39,092 nucleotides of DNA from a virus. Every line of letters begins with the position of its first letter. Position 1 is the stretch's first letter. A program made the position numbers and the translations under genes. The DNA lies in IMG/VR virus record IMGVR_UViG_3300021335_000035, positions 1-39,092 of that record. One strand, 5' to 3'. Shown here one piece after another: positions 8,623-16,001 of this stretch. The notes under the pieces were generated by a model. The model saw only the letters and a list, made by a program, of their open reading frames with translations. It did no database searches and was not told the origin of the DNA.

Positions 8623-9128
8623 GTTTAAAGTTTCAAGATATTATGAAAAACTTTTACAACGATGAAACACTTGGAATCAAAAATGAAGATGCACCAGTGA
8701 ATGCAACAGGTACTTCAGTTGCAGGCACAGGAGATGATGCATCTACAGTTGTTGTTAAGAAGAAAAAGAAAAAGTTGTATGACGGACGTACCAAAGATGC
8801 GAAGTCTTTTATTAAACGTATGGAAACGCTTCGTGCAAAGAGAGAATCCAAACTTGCAAAGAAGGTTCAAGAGAACACTGATAACTTTGGTGTTGAATAT
8901 CTTCTTGCAGAAGACAACATTGCAATTCTAAAGAACATCGTAAAAAACAAACAAAACAACAAAATCAAGATGAAGGATGGTACTATGCGTATTGACCTTT
9001 TCACTGCGTCTGCATTGACACAGGCTCTTGACCAAGTTAAACCAGACACCAAGAAAAAGATGATGGACATTATCAACAAAGGTGGTAAGTCACAATTGAT
9101 GAAACTGGTTTCTGTAGTAATGAAGTAA
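8619..9128 (+). CDS. Conserved lysine-rich protein of the structural cluster
   Basis: Protein of 169 aa. A disordered N-terminus (residues 1-45) ends in VVVKKKKKKLYDGRTKDA, followed by helical segments rich in Lys and Asn and the tail GGKSQLMKLVSVVMK. The ATG overlaps the previous stop (ATGAG). No enzymatic signature. The basic run could contact DNA or an acidic scaffold surface; that is inference. Confidence 0.55.
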   Translation: MSLKFQDIMKNFYNDETLGIKNEDAPVNATGTSVAGTGDDASTVVVKKKKKKLYDGRTKDAKSFIKRMETLRAKRESKLAKKVQENTDNFGVEYLLAEDNIAILKNIVKNKQNNKIKMKDGTMRIDLFTASALTQALDQVKPDTKKKMMDIINKGGKSQLMKLVSVVMK

Positions 9129-9132
9129 TGTT

Positions 9133-9627
9133 ATGCACTCTTTTAAAGAAGTTGCATATAATTTTCAGAAACCGATTGCAGACCTAAGTGCAAATGCGGT
9201 AGGGCCTGGTCTTGGAACAATGAATCCAATTTTCAACCTTCAGGCACAAAAAGAAATTACCAAAACAGATTTAGACCAACTAGAGAAGTACGCAGACAGA
9301 TTGTTTGGTGCTGTTGGTATAGATGTTGAATTCACTCGACACTTCCTTGACAGGGTGAATGACGAAAGAAACAAAAAACAAATTACTACTGCTGAACTTA
9401 CCAGACTTTTCAAACAATCGTTTAAGAAGTATGGAAAGAAGATAGCACAACTTGGGCCTGATGCCGAAGCGGTGTTAAATGATATGCGAACAGATGTAAA
9501 TATGCCGTTCGCATTAAACCTCAAGGGGGGTGAGTTAGAACTTGTTGCGAAAACAATTATGCGTAAGAAGGACTTTAAAACTCGTAATACAAAACTTGCC
9601 TTTGAGCAATATAGGAGACTAAAATGA
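9133..9627 (+). CDS. Conserved phage protein with FTRHFLDRVNDERN motif
   Basis: Protein of 164 aa. The central block VEFTRHFLDRVNDERNKKQI, then a helix with FKQSFKKYGKKIAQLGPDA and the ending TIMRKKDFKTRNTKLAFE form a pattern I recognise from domains of marine phage proteins, sometimes inside larger virion polyproteins. The conserved His/Asp/Arg residues look functional, but the activity is unknown. The stop overlaps the next ATG (ATGATAA). Confidence 0.6.
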   Translation: MHSFKEVAYNFQKPIADLSANAVGPGLGTMNPIFNLQAQKEITKTDLDQLEKYADRLFGAVGIDVEFTRHFLDRVNDERNKKQITTAELTRLFKQSFKKYGKKIAQLGPDAEAVLNDMRTDVNMPFALNLKGGELELVAKTIMRKKDFKTRNTKLAFEQYRRLK

Positions 9628-9785
9628 TAAATTGGATAAAAAACAGAGTTGGTGAAAGAACATCTTGGGATGGTGCAGTATGCATTGGACTAGGACTTAT
9701 GATTCTATTCATGGCACCACTTGCAAAGATTGCTGCTGGTATTGCAATCGCATGGGGTATCTGGACAATTTGGAAATCTGAATGA
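9624..9785 (+). CDS. Small membrane protein, 53 aa
   Basis: Encodes a short amphipathic start (MINWIKNRVGERTSW) and a hydrophobic stretch at residues ~18-50 (AVCIGLGLMILFMAPLAKIA), enough for one or two membrane passes. It overlaps the gene before by four bases and the gene after by four, a typical phage arrangement. Being upstream of the spanin genes makes a holin-like role possible, but nothing in the sequence proves it. Confidence 0.6.
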   Translation: MINWIKNRVGERTSWDGAVCIGLGLMILFMAPLAKIAAGIAIAWGIWTIWKSE

Positions 9786-10006
9786 GTGCTATTCAGTCAG
9801 AAACAGAAAGAACTGCTGTAGAGTTTGATACAGACGGTTCAGTAAAAAGCATTGTCGTTGATGATGCTGGAAACATGGGTGACGTTCAAGCAGGGATAGA
9901 GTTTATATATCATATGCGTGAACACCTATTAGACATTGGAGTTGCAACACTATATGGTATTGTTGTGTATGCTCTAGTCTTATGGATTAAAAGGAAACTA
10001 TCATGA
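9782..10006 (+). CDS. C-terminally anchored membrane protein, 74 aa
   Basis: The first ~48 residues are soluble and acidic; residues ~50-70 form one membrane helix (GVATLYGIVVYALVLWIKRK) with a basic cytoplasmic end. It overlaps its neighbours by four bases on each side. With the preceding small membrane protein it is a holin or antiholin candidate by context only. Confidence 0.55.
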   Translation: MSAIQSETERTAVEFDTDGSVKSIVVDDAGNMGDVQAGIEFIYHMREHLLDIGVATLYGIVVYALVLWIKRKLS

Positions 10007-10344
10007 ATATGAAATTTAGTATTGGTGTATTGATTGCGATTGTATTGCAAGTATCTGCCTTTGTATGGTGGACTGCACAACAGGCGCAGACGATTTCACA
10101 GTTGAATGAACAGGTGTCTGAACTCACAAGTCGAATGACTATGGAGAATGATATCAATATGAAACGTGATATCGCAGACTTAAAACAAAAGTTACAAGAA
10201 ACTGATGAGTTCGTAACACAGAACTATCAAGATATCACTGACTTAATTGACTTTGCAACATTCACTGAAAACAGATGGGCAGATGATTATGCTAATGACC
10301 CATCTTACGAAAGAATGTTTGGAACAAAGGCACCTAAAGAATGA
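10003..10344 (+). CDS. Membrane-anchored coiled-coil protein
   Basis: Protein of 113 aa: an N-terminal membrane helix (FSIGVLIAIVLQVSAFVWW), then a long heptad region (TISQLNEQVSELTSRMTME ... DIADLKQKLQETDEF) and a Trp/Asp-rich end. The topology resembles an inner-membrane spanin, but the next gene has a better claim because it overlaps the lipoprotein gene. It may be a paralogue or a third lysis component. Coupled by ATGA to both neighbours. Confidence 0.55.
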   Translation: MNMKFSIGVLIAIVLQVSAFVWWTAQQAQTISQLNEQVSELTSRMTMENDINMKRDIADLKQKLQETDEFVTQNYQDITDLIDFATFTENRWADDYANDPSYERMFGTKAPKE

Positions 10345-10730
10345 TTAGACTATACGCAATTATATTCGTGGTTGCATTACTTGGCGGTGCAGCTTATGCC
10401 GCCAAGTATTACTATGATACGACACAGGCAACTATTGCACAATTACGAGAGAACACTGCAAAACTAGAGGTTGCAAATGAAGAGAACCAAGCAACTATCA
10501 CGAAAATGACAGAAAACAATGTAAGGTTAAATGAACTCACTGACCAACTGAATAAAGACTTGAGAAAGTCTGAAGAGTATGGAGATGAGTTGCGTGAAAC
10601 TTTAAATAAACACAATCTAACCCACCTTGCAAACAAGAAGCCTGGGTTGATTGAAAAGAGGATGCAAAATGCGACAGATAAACTTTGGGATGACCTTGAG
10701 TCTGTTACTGGCGACAACACTACTGATTAG
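10341..10730 (+). CDS. Inner-membrane spanin (Rz-like)
   Basis: Protein of 129 aa with an N-terminal membrane anchor (LYAIIFVVALLGGAAYAAKY) and a periplasmic coiled coil (TIAQLRENTAKLEVANEEN ... NELTDQLNKDLRKS). The ending LANKKPGLIEKRMQNATDKL is typical of Rz-type proteins in T4-like marine phages. A lipoprotein gene starts inside its 3' end in another frame, the classic overlapping Rz/Rz1 arrangement. It would bridge the periplasm with the lipoprotein to fuse inner and outer membrane at lysis. A 9-bp inverted repeat (10379-10407) lies in the anchor-coding part. Confidence 0.75.
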   Translation: MIRLYAIIFVVALLGGAAYAAKYYYDTTQATIAQLRENTAKLEVANEENQATITKMTENNVRLNELTDQLNKDLRKSEEYGDELRETLNKHNLTHLANKKPGLIEKRMQNATDKLWDDLESVTGDNTTD

Positions 10731-11070
10731 TGGTTGTTCTAGTTTCTATAAACCAGAAAAACAAGTTGTTACAGTAACAAAATTAGTTGAGAGACAGATA
10801 CCAACTGTACCTCATCCTAAACAAGTACGGATGAATGACGTTAAGATATATGTCGTTTCACCAGAAGAAAACTTTGAGGAATTCAAAAAAGAGTTTGAAG
10901 CAAAGAACGGTGCAGATTCGTATATCGCAATATCTGTCAAAGATTATGAAAATCTATCAAAGAACTTTGCAGAACTAAGAAGGTACATTGAACAACAAAA
11001 ACAAATTATACTCTATTATGAGGAGGCGGTCAAACCGTCAGAGGAGAAAATAGATGGAACAGATGATTAA
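10669..11070 (+). CDS. Outer-membrane spanin lipoprotein (Rz1-like)
   Basis: The start is placed at ATG 10669 (AAGAGGA eight bases upstream); a TTG at 10651 is less likely. The product has a signal sequence ending in the lipobox LLISGCSS, so it should be lipidated and exported. The mature part is mostly helical (ENFEEFKKEFEAKNG; NFAELRRYIEQQKQII). It overlaps the Rz-like gene by 62 bases in a different frame, which strongly supports a spanin pair. At ~133 aa it is longer than lambda Rz1. Confidence 0.75.
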   Translation: MRQINFGMTLSLLLATTLLISGCSSFYKPEKQVVTVTKLVERQIPTVPHPKQVRMNDVKIYVVSPEENFEEFKKEFEAKNGADSYIAISVKDYENLSKNFAELRRYIEQQKQIILYYEEAVKPSEEKIDGTDD

Positions 11071-11659
11071 CATCGTTATTGATTTAGCAGTAACATGGTG
11101 GCAGTTTACTGTAGTTGGTATACTAATTGCAGTAGGTTTTATTATCAATATGTTTGGTGTTGATAATAAAACGAAGAAAATAGGATTTGAATATAATGTA
11201 ATGCCACAACTAAGACCAATTCCAATCCCAACCGCAGGCAAAGGATTTTGGAGTGCGATTTGGATGTGGTTAACTGGTACTCGACATTGGGAAGTCGCAG
11301 ATGATTGGTCATTTACTATCATGGGTGAAAAGTATATCATACCACAAGGCTTTAGATTTGATGGTGCATCAATACCTAAATTCTTACACACATGGTTATC
11401 ACCGACAGGTGTTCTTCTCATGGGTGGACTTGTTCATGATTATGCATACAAGTATGCAACTCTACTTAAATCTGGTCAGAAAGAAACTATGGGTAAGATT
11501 ACTCAAAAACAAGCAGACCAAATTTTCAGAGATATCAATATTGAACAAAATGGTTTTCACTTTCTCAACTACTTAGCATACTATGCTTTGAGACTTGGTG
11601 GTTGGGTTGCATGGAACGGACATAGAAAAAGAAACGAAGAGGTTGAGGTAAGTAAGTAA
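11054..11659 (+). CDS. DUF1353-family membrane-anchored protein
   Basis: Protein of 201 aa. Residues ~10-35 form a membrane helix (WWQFTVVGILIAVGFIINM). The soluble domain has the DUF1353 hallmark FRFDGASIP, a GVLLMGGLVHDYAYK segment with a conserved HDY, and a C-terminal hydrophobic helix. DUF1353 proteins are common in tailed phages near lysis genes; their activity is not established. The gene overlaps the spanin lipoprotein gene by 17 bases, so a cell-envelope role at lysis is a reasonable guess. Confidence 0.75.
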   Translation: MEQMINIVIDLAVTWWQFTVVGILIAVGFIINMFGVDNKTKKIGFEYNVMPQLRPIPIPTAGKGFWSAIWMWLTGTRHWEVADDWSFTIMGEKYIIPQGFRFDGASIPKFLHTWLSPTGVLLMGGLVHDYAYKYATLLKSGQKETMGKITQKQADQIFRDINIEQNGFHFLNYLAYYALRLGGWVAWNGHRKRNEEVEVSK

Positions 11660-11660
11660 T

Positions 11661-11709
11661 TTTGACACAGGGCAATGTCAAATTATTACTATTGTCAAAG
11701 TTTTGACAA
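11661..11709 (+). repeat. Two inverted TTTGACA repeats between genes
   Basis: TTTGACA (11661-11667) is inverted as TGTCAAA at 11676-11682, and TTGTCAAA (11692-11699) pairs with TTTGACAA (11702-11709) around a two-base centre. The four copies of the same 7-mer fill the gap in front of a late-promoter-like element. They could form an operator or overlapping -35 elements. There is no T-run, so it is not an intrinsic terminator. Confidence 0.5.
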
Positions 11710-11712
11710 TCC

Positions 11713-11720
11713 CTAAATAG
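11713..11720 (+). promoter_or_regulatory. Late promoter-like element CTAAATAG
   Basis: CTAAATAG directly follows the inverted repeats and lies 16 bases before the next ATG. It matches the CTAAATA variant of the T4-type late promoter, which needs no -35 box. The same octamer occurs before the gene at 36778. Confidence 0.5.
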
Positions 11721-11735
11721 TAATGGAGAAGTGAG

Positions 11736-12161
11736 ATGAGTAAGAATACTACAAATTTATCAGATGATACACAAGTGGCAATGCCCTTGAGAAATATATT
11801 ATCTATTATTGCTGGTGCTGCAATTGCAACTTGGGCGTATTTTGGTATCATTGAGAGAATAAATAATTTAGAAACTGAGCAAACTCTTATGTCCTCTGAT
11901 TTAGAAAAGAATACTGAATTCCGAATCAAATGGCCAAGAGGAGAGATGGGTGCGTTACCAGCAGACGCAGAACAATTTATGCTAATAGAACATATTGCTG
12001 GAGAACTAGAAAAACTGACAGTAGAAATAGAAACAGGAAAAGCACCGTTTGACCAACAACAGAAGTTGACATTAGAATTTTATGAAACAAGAATTCAAAA
12101 GTTAGAAACACAAATTGATGCACTAAAAGATAAACTGGTAAACGGGCAGAAAGCGCACTAA
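11736..12161 (+). CDS. Membrane-anchored coiled-coil protein, 141 aa
   Basis: A short polar start is followed by a membrane helix at residues ~17-37 (PLRNILSIIAGAAIATWAYF) and a long helical region (ERINNLETEQTLMSSDLEKN; ETRIQKLETQIDALKDKL). Between them is a conserved-looking segment RIKWPRGEMGALPADAEQ. No family assigned. A late-promoter element is just upstream, and membrane topology suggests a role at lysis or assembly. Confidence 0.6.
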   Translation: MSKNTTNLSDDTQVAMPLRNILSIIAGAAIATWAYFGIIERINNLETEQTLMSSDLEKNTEFRIKWPRGEMGALPADAEQFMLIEHIAGELEKLTVEIETGKAPFDQQQKLTLEFYETRIQKLETQIDALKDKLVNGQKAH

Positions 12162-12162
12162 T

Positions 12163-12405
12163 ATGAAAGTAGTAGAATTTGTACTTTTATTGTATATGAG
12201 TGGTGGTGAACTAATCGAGTACACGGTTAGAGATGGTTTAAGTGAATGTCTATCGACAAAAAGAACTATGGAAAGAAACATGACAATTGACCCAAATAGT
12301 ATAACAGGTACAAGAATTAGTTGTCAAAAATTAGAAGTCCTAATTGATGAAACTGGAAGTATACTTGAGTTCACTCAAGGACAGCCAGGAAAGGGAGGCA
12401 AATAA
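12163..12405 (+). CDS. Small secreted-like protein, 80 aa
   Basis: Hydrophobic start (MKVVEFVLLLYMSGGELIEY) followed by a compact domain with two cysteines (SECLSTKR and TRISCQKLEVLIDE) that could form a disulphide if exported. Similar short Cys-pair proteins recur in marine phages. It starts one base after the previous stop. Function unknown. Confidence 0.55.
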   Translation: MKVVEFVLLLYMSGGELIEYTVRDGLSECLSTKRTMERNMTIDPNSITGTRISCQKLEVLIDETGSILEFTQGQPGKGGK

Positions 12406-12849
12406 TTGTCTGTGGAAACTGAGATTGCATTGTTAAAAAGAGAGGTGGATGACATGAAAGGCATCTACTCTAGACTTGATACTGCTATTGAAAAAATAGC
12501 AGATGTATCAAGTTCCCTTCATACAATCATGGCGGTACACGAAGAAAAATTAATTAGACAGGAAGAAGCATTGGACGAACAAGAGAAAAAACTTACTGAG
12601 AATATAATGGAGTTACATTCTCGCATTACCTCTAATGCTAAAGAAACCAACAAGGCTATGGGTGATATGGAACGTAGACTTGTTGAACAAATGAATGCAC
12701 ACAGTAAAACAGAAGAAGAACATTTTCGCAAGATGCGTGAAGAATTATCCACCAGAGTGGGTGTTCTTGAGAAGTGGAGATGGCTTATTATTGGTGGTGC
12801 AATAGTAATTGGATTTATTATCCAAAAGGTCTTGACAATCAACCTATAA
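12406..12849 (+). CDS. Coiled-coil protein with C-terminal membrane helix
   Basis: The TTG start directly abuts the previous stop, with GGGAGG about ten bases upstream. The 147-aa product is a long coiled coil (residues ~5-120) ending in one membrane helix (WLIIGGAIVIGFIIQKVLTI). Such tail-anchored coiled coils are frequent in phage envelope-interacting proteins; no specific function is visible. The promoter of the primase gene is embedded in its last 20 bases. Confidence 0.6.
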   Translation: MSVETEIALLKREVDDMKGIYSRLDTAIEKIADVSSSLHTIMAVHEEKLIRQEEALDEQEKKLTENIMELHSRITSNAKETNKAMGDMERRLVEQMNAHSKTEEEHFRKMREELSTRVGVLEKWRWLIIGGAIVIGFIIQKVLTINL

Positions 12850-12860
12850 CTGTATATACT
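12832..12860 (+). promoter_or_regulatory. Sigma70-like promoter for primase
   Basis: TTGACA (12832-12837), 17-bp spacer, TATACT (12855-12860). Start of transcription would fall at 12867-12868, on the A of the primase ATG or one base before it, so the message would be almost leaderless. Confidence 0.7.
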
Positions 12861-12867
12861 CTGTCTT

Positions 12868-13878
12868 ATGAGTATGTACATAGACCTAAAATATCTTAAT
12901 CTAATATCACATAGACTACAACGGTTCAAGAAGAAGAGCGATTATCTCTGGAACTTTCGTTGTCCGTTTTGTGGTGATTCCAAAAAAAGTCAGTCAAAGG
13001 CAAGAGGATTTGTCTTTCGCAAAAAGAGCGACCTATTCTACAAATGTCACAATTGTAGTATGGGAACTAATTTATCTAATTTGATAAAACACATAGACTC
13101 TAAGGTTCATGATGACTATATATTAGAACGGTACAAAGAAGGTCACACCGCAACAGGTAGGGGTGGTCATGTCGAGAATCCAAAATTCGATATACCGAAA
13201 CCTGTTTTTAAACAAAAGGGTATCTTTGAAAATGTCAAATCTTTTAGAGAAATTGGAAAAAAGCATCCTGCTTATCGGTTCATTGAAGACCGAAGAATTC
13301 CTAATGATACTGATATCTTCTTGTGCAATCAGTTTTATTCTTGGACTAACGAGTTAGTTCCAAATAAATTCCCATCTTTGGAGGGCGACCACCCAAGGAT
13401 GGTAATTCCGTTTCGTGATTCCAATGGTGATATATTTGCATATCAAGGTAGAGCGTTTGGAAAAGAAAAACCAAAGTACATTACCATCAGACTTGATGAG
13501 AGTGTACCGAAAATATTTGGACTTGATAGGGTGGACACTTCTAGGGATATTTTTGTCGTGGAAGGCCCTATTGATAGTCTTTTTATACCAAACTGTATTG
13601 CGGTTGCTCAAAGTGATTTGCGTGTACCTCAATACAAAGACAAAGCAGTTCTTGTTCCAGATAATGAACCAAGGAACAGGGAAGTAATTAAACAAATTGA
13701 ACAGGCAGTTGATGAAGGTTATAGGGTTGTTGTGTGGCCAGATTATGTGCGACAGAAAGATATAAATGATATGATTTTATCTGGAATGGACGCTCCAGAG
13801 ATTATGGAACTTATACATAACAATACCCTTCAAGGATTAACAGCAAAGGTTGCCCTTCAAACATGGAAAAAAATATAG
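12868..13878 (+). CDS. 61: DNA primase, T4 gp61-like
   Basis: Protein of 336 aa. The zinc-binding module is visible as CPFCGD (C32, C35) and CHNC (C60, C63). The TOPRIM-type core includes FVVEGPIDSLFIPN with the conserved Glu and DxD-like acidic residues and VLVPDNEPRNREV. It should make RNA primers for lagging-strand synthesis together with the phage helicase, whose loader gp59 is encoded at 33.3 kb. No Shine-Dalgarno precedes the ATG; the predicted transcript starts at the ATG itself. Confidence 0.88.
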   Translation: MSMYIDLKYLNLISHRLQRFKKKSDYLWNFRCPFCGDSKKSQSKARGFVFRKKSDLFYKCHNCSMGTNLSNLIKHIDSKVHDDYILERYKEGHTATGRGGHVENPKFDIPKPVFKQKGIFENVKSFREIGKKHPAYRFIEDRRIPNDTDIFLCNQFYSWTNELVPNKFPSLEGDHPRMVIPFRDSNGDIFAYQGRAFGKEKPKYITIRLDESVPKIFGLDRVDTSRDIFVVEGPIDSLFIPNCIAVAQSDLRVPQYKDKAVLVPDNEPRNREVIKQIEQAVDEGYRVVVWPDYVRQKDINDMILSGMDAPEIMELIHNNTLQGLTAKVALQTWKKI

Positions 13879-13888
13879 GAGTTATTAA

Positions 13889-15712
13889 ATGCAAACAGCA
13901 GAGATTGTGGAGTTCCCAATGGTGAAGGACTCTAAGTACTTGGGTATATCTATTGATTTAGATAGAGACAAAACATTATCAGAACAAGCACAAAAATTGT
14001 TAAAAGATTATTATTGTATTAAAGGTGAAGATAGTCCACAACAAGCATTTGCAAGAGCAGCGGTTGCATATTCCTATGAAGATATGAAACTCGCACAAAG
14101 AATTTATGATTACGTTTCTAAGGGGTGGTTCATGTTTGCATCACCTGTATTATCTAATGCACCAATGCCTGGACAGAAAGTCAAGGCATTACCTATTTCT
14201 TGTTTTTTAACTTATGTACCAGATTCGTTGGAAGGTCTTATTGACCACACAGCGGAACTACGTTGGCTTTCTGTGAAGGGTGGTGGAGTTGGTGGACACT
14301 GGAGCGATATTCGTGCCGTGTCTGACAAAGCACCAGGCCCTATGCCGTTTTTGCATACCGTTGATGCAGACATGACAGCATACAGACAGGGTAAGACAAG
14401 GAAAGGTTCTTATGCAGCTTACATGGATGTTTCTCATCCAGACATCATAGAATTCTTAAACATGAGAGTTCCTACTGGTGATGTAAACCGCAAGAACCTT
14501 AACTTGCACCATGCTATTAACATTACTGATTCGTTTATGCGAGCAGTAGAAAGAAATGAGTGGTGGGATTTAAAAGACCCTAATGATGATACAGTTCGTG
14601 AGACAATGAGAGCAAGGAAGTTGTGGGAACAAATTCTAGAAGTGAGATATCGTACAGGTGAACCATACTTGAACTTTATCGACACTGCTAATCGTGCGAT
14701 GCCACAAACTCAAAAAGACAAGGGATTGAGGATTCACGGTTCAAACTTATGTAACGAAATTCACTTACCAACATCTGAAGACAGAACAGCAGTGTGTTGT
14801 CTTTCTTCAGTCAATGTTGAATTGTTTGACGATTGGAAACATTCAGAAATGATTGCTGACCTTGTTCGATTCTTGGACAATGTGTTACAATTCTTTATTG
14901 ACAATGCGCCAGATGATATCAGTCGTGCAAGATACTCTGCTGAACAAGAGCGTTCACTTGGTCTTGGTGCGATGGGATGGCATTCATTCTTGAATAAGAA
15001 AAGAATTCCATTTGATGGTGGTCAAGCTGACGTATGGAATGCAGTTGTCTTTCAACACATTCAGAAACAAGCAGTTGAAGAAAGTCTTAGATTGGGCGTG
15101 ATAAAGGGTGAGGCACCAGATATGGAAGGTACTGGTAGACGTAATGCACATCTACTTGCAATCGCTCCAAATGCAAACAGTTCTATTATCTGTGGTACTT
15201 CACCATCAATCGAACCGATTAAAGCAAATGCATATACACACAGAACCAGAGCAGGGTCACACCTTGTGAAAAACAAATACCTTGCAGAAGAACTGGAAAA
15301 GGTAGGTAAGAATACTGATAAGGTATGGCAAGATATTATCACCAATGGTGGTTCTGTACAACATCTAAAATTCTTGAAGGATGATGTTAAGGAAGTTTTC
15401 AAAACTGCAATCGAAGTTGACCAAAATGTATTGGTGAGACAGGGTGGAGATAGACAAAGATTCCTATGTCAAGGTCAATCATTAAATCTGTTCTTTCCTG
15501 CTGGTGCAACAAAGAAATATTTACATCAAGTGCATATGAACGCATGGAAAGAGGGTTGTAAAGGTCTTTATTATTTGAGAACTGAAACAGGACAACGTGC
15601 AGAGAATGTATCAGAGAAAGTAGAAAGGAATGCATTGAAAGACTATGAGTCACAAGCTGTTTGTGATATCACTGCACAATCGCAAGATGAGTGTGTAGCG
15701 TGTCAAGGGTAG
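13889..15712 (+). CDS. nrdA: Ribonucleotide reductase class Ia, large subunit
   Basis: Protein of 607 aa reducing NDPs to dNDPs with the NrdB partner. The radical-site motif SNLCNEI gives N286, C288 and E290; the redox cysteine pair is C105 (ISCFLTYVPD) and C303 (AVCCLSSVN). The tyrosine dyad of the radical path is in KGLYYLRTE, and the C-terminal shuttle pair is CVAC (C602, C605). It lacks the N-terminal ATP-cone of long host enzymes, so dATP feedback inhibition at that site should be absent, as in many phage enzymes. AGGAG precedes the ATG. The Fe-S carrier gene overlaps its 3' end. Confidence 0.93.
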   Translation: MQTAEIVEFPMVKDSKYLGISIDLDRDKTLSEQAQKLLKDYYCIKGEDSPQQAFARAAVAYSYEDMKLAQRIYDYVSKGWFMFASPVLSNAPMPGQKVKALPISCFLTYVPDSLEGLIDHTAELRWLSVKGGGVGGHWSDIRAVSDKAPGPMPFLHTVDADMTAYRQGKTRKGSYAAYMDVSHPDIIEFLNMRVPTGDVNRKNLNLHHAINITDSFMRAVERNEWWDLKDPNDDTVRETMRARKLWEQILEVRYRTGEPYLNFIDTANRAMPQTQKDKGLRIHGSNLCNEIHLPTSEDRTAVCCLSSVNVELFDDWKHSEMIADLVRFLDNVLQFFIDNAPDDISRARYSAEQERSLGLGAMGWHSFLNKKRIPFDGGQADVWNAVVFQHIQKQAVEESLRLGVIKGEAPDMEGTGRRNAHLLAIAPNANSSIICGTSPSIEPIKANAYTHRTRAGSHLVKNKYLAEELEKVGKNTDKVWQDIITNGGSVQHLKFLKDDVKEVFKTAIEVDQNVLVRQGGDRQRFLCQGQSLNLFFPAGATKKYLHQVHMNAWKEGCKGLYYLRTETGQRAENVSEKVERNALKDYESQAVCDITAQSQDECVACQG

Positions 15713-15990
15713 TTCAGTTAACAGATAGTGCAAGAGAATATTTAAAACAAGTAGGTAAACCAAATGTTTACTTATCAGTCAAGGGTGGGGGATGTTCTGG
15801 TTTCCAATATGTTTGGGAAGTAACAGAGAAAGAACCTACCGTTGAAAATTTAGTGATTGACCCAGTAGCAGAAATGTTTGTATTGGGTTGCACTGTAGAT
15901 TATGTTACAGAGTTGGGTGGTTCATTTTTAAAAGTGAGTAATCCAAATGCAACTGCATCTTGTGGATGTGGTGAAAGTTTTGCAGTATAG
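15700..15990 (+). CDS. A-type Fe-S carrier (HesB/IscA-like)
   Basis: Small A-type scaffold with the three ligand cysteines: C32 in GGGCSG and C88, C90 in SCGCGESF. Family members bind iron or 2Fe-2S clusters and hand them to apoproteins. The GTG at 15700 is chosen because VSRVVQLTDSA aligns with the start of IscA; GTG 15691 is the alternative. It overlaps the end of nrdA and is followed 11 bases later by a Rieske-oxygenase-like gene and then by the di-iron NrdB gene, so supplying metal to one of these is plausible. Similar genes are known in marine phages. Confidence 0.85.
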   Translation: MSRVVQLTDSAREYLKQVGKPNVYLSVKGGGCSGFQYVWEVTEKEPTVENLVIDPVAEMFVLGCTVDYVTELGGSFLKVSNPNATASCGCGESFAV

Positions 15991-16001
15991 GAGATGGTAT
16001 T

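Noticed and set aside
10379-10407. Terminator in the spanin gene (ACTTGGCGG inverted repeat)
   Set aside because: Perfect 9-bp stem but 11-base loop, no T-run, and it lies in the membrane-anchor codons.
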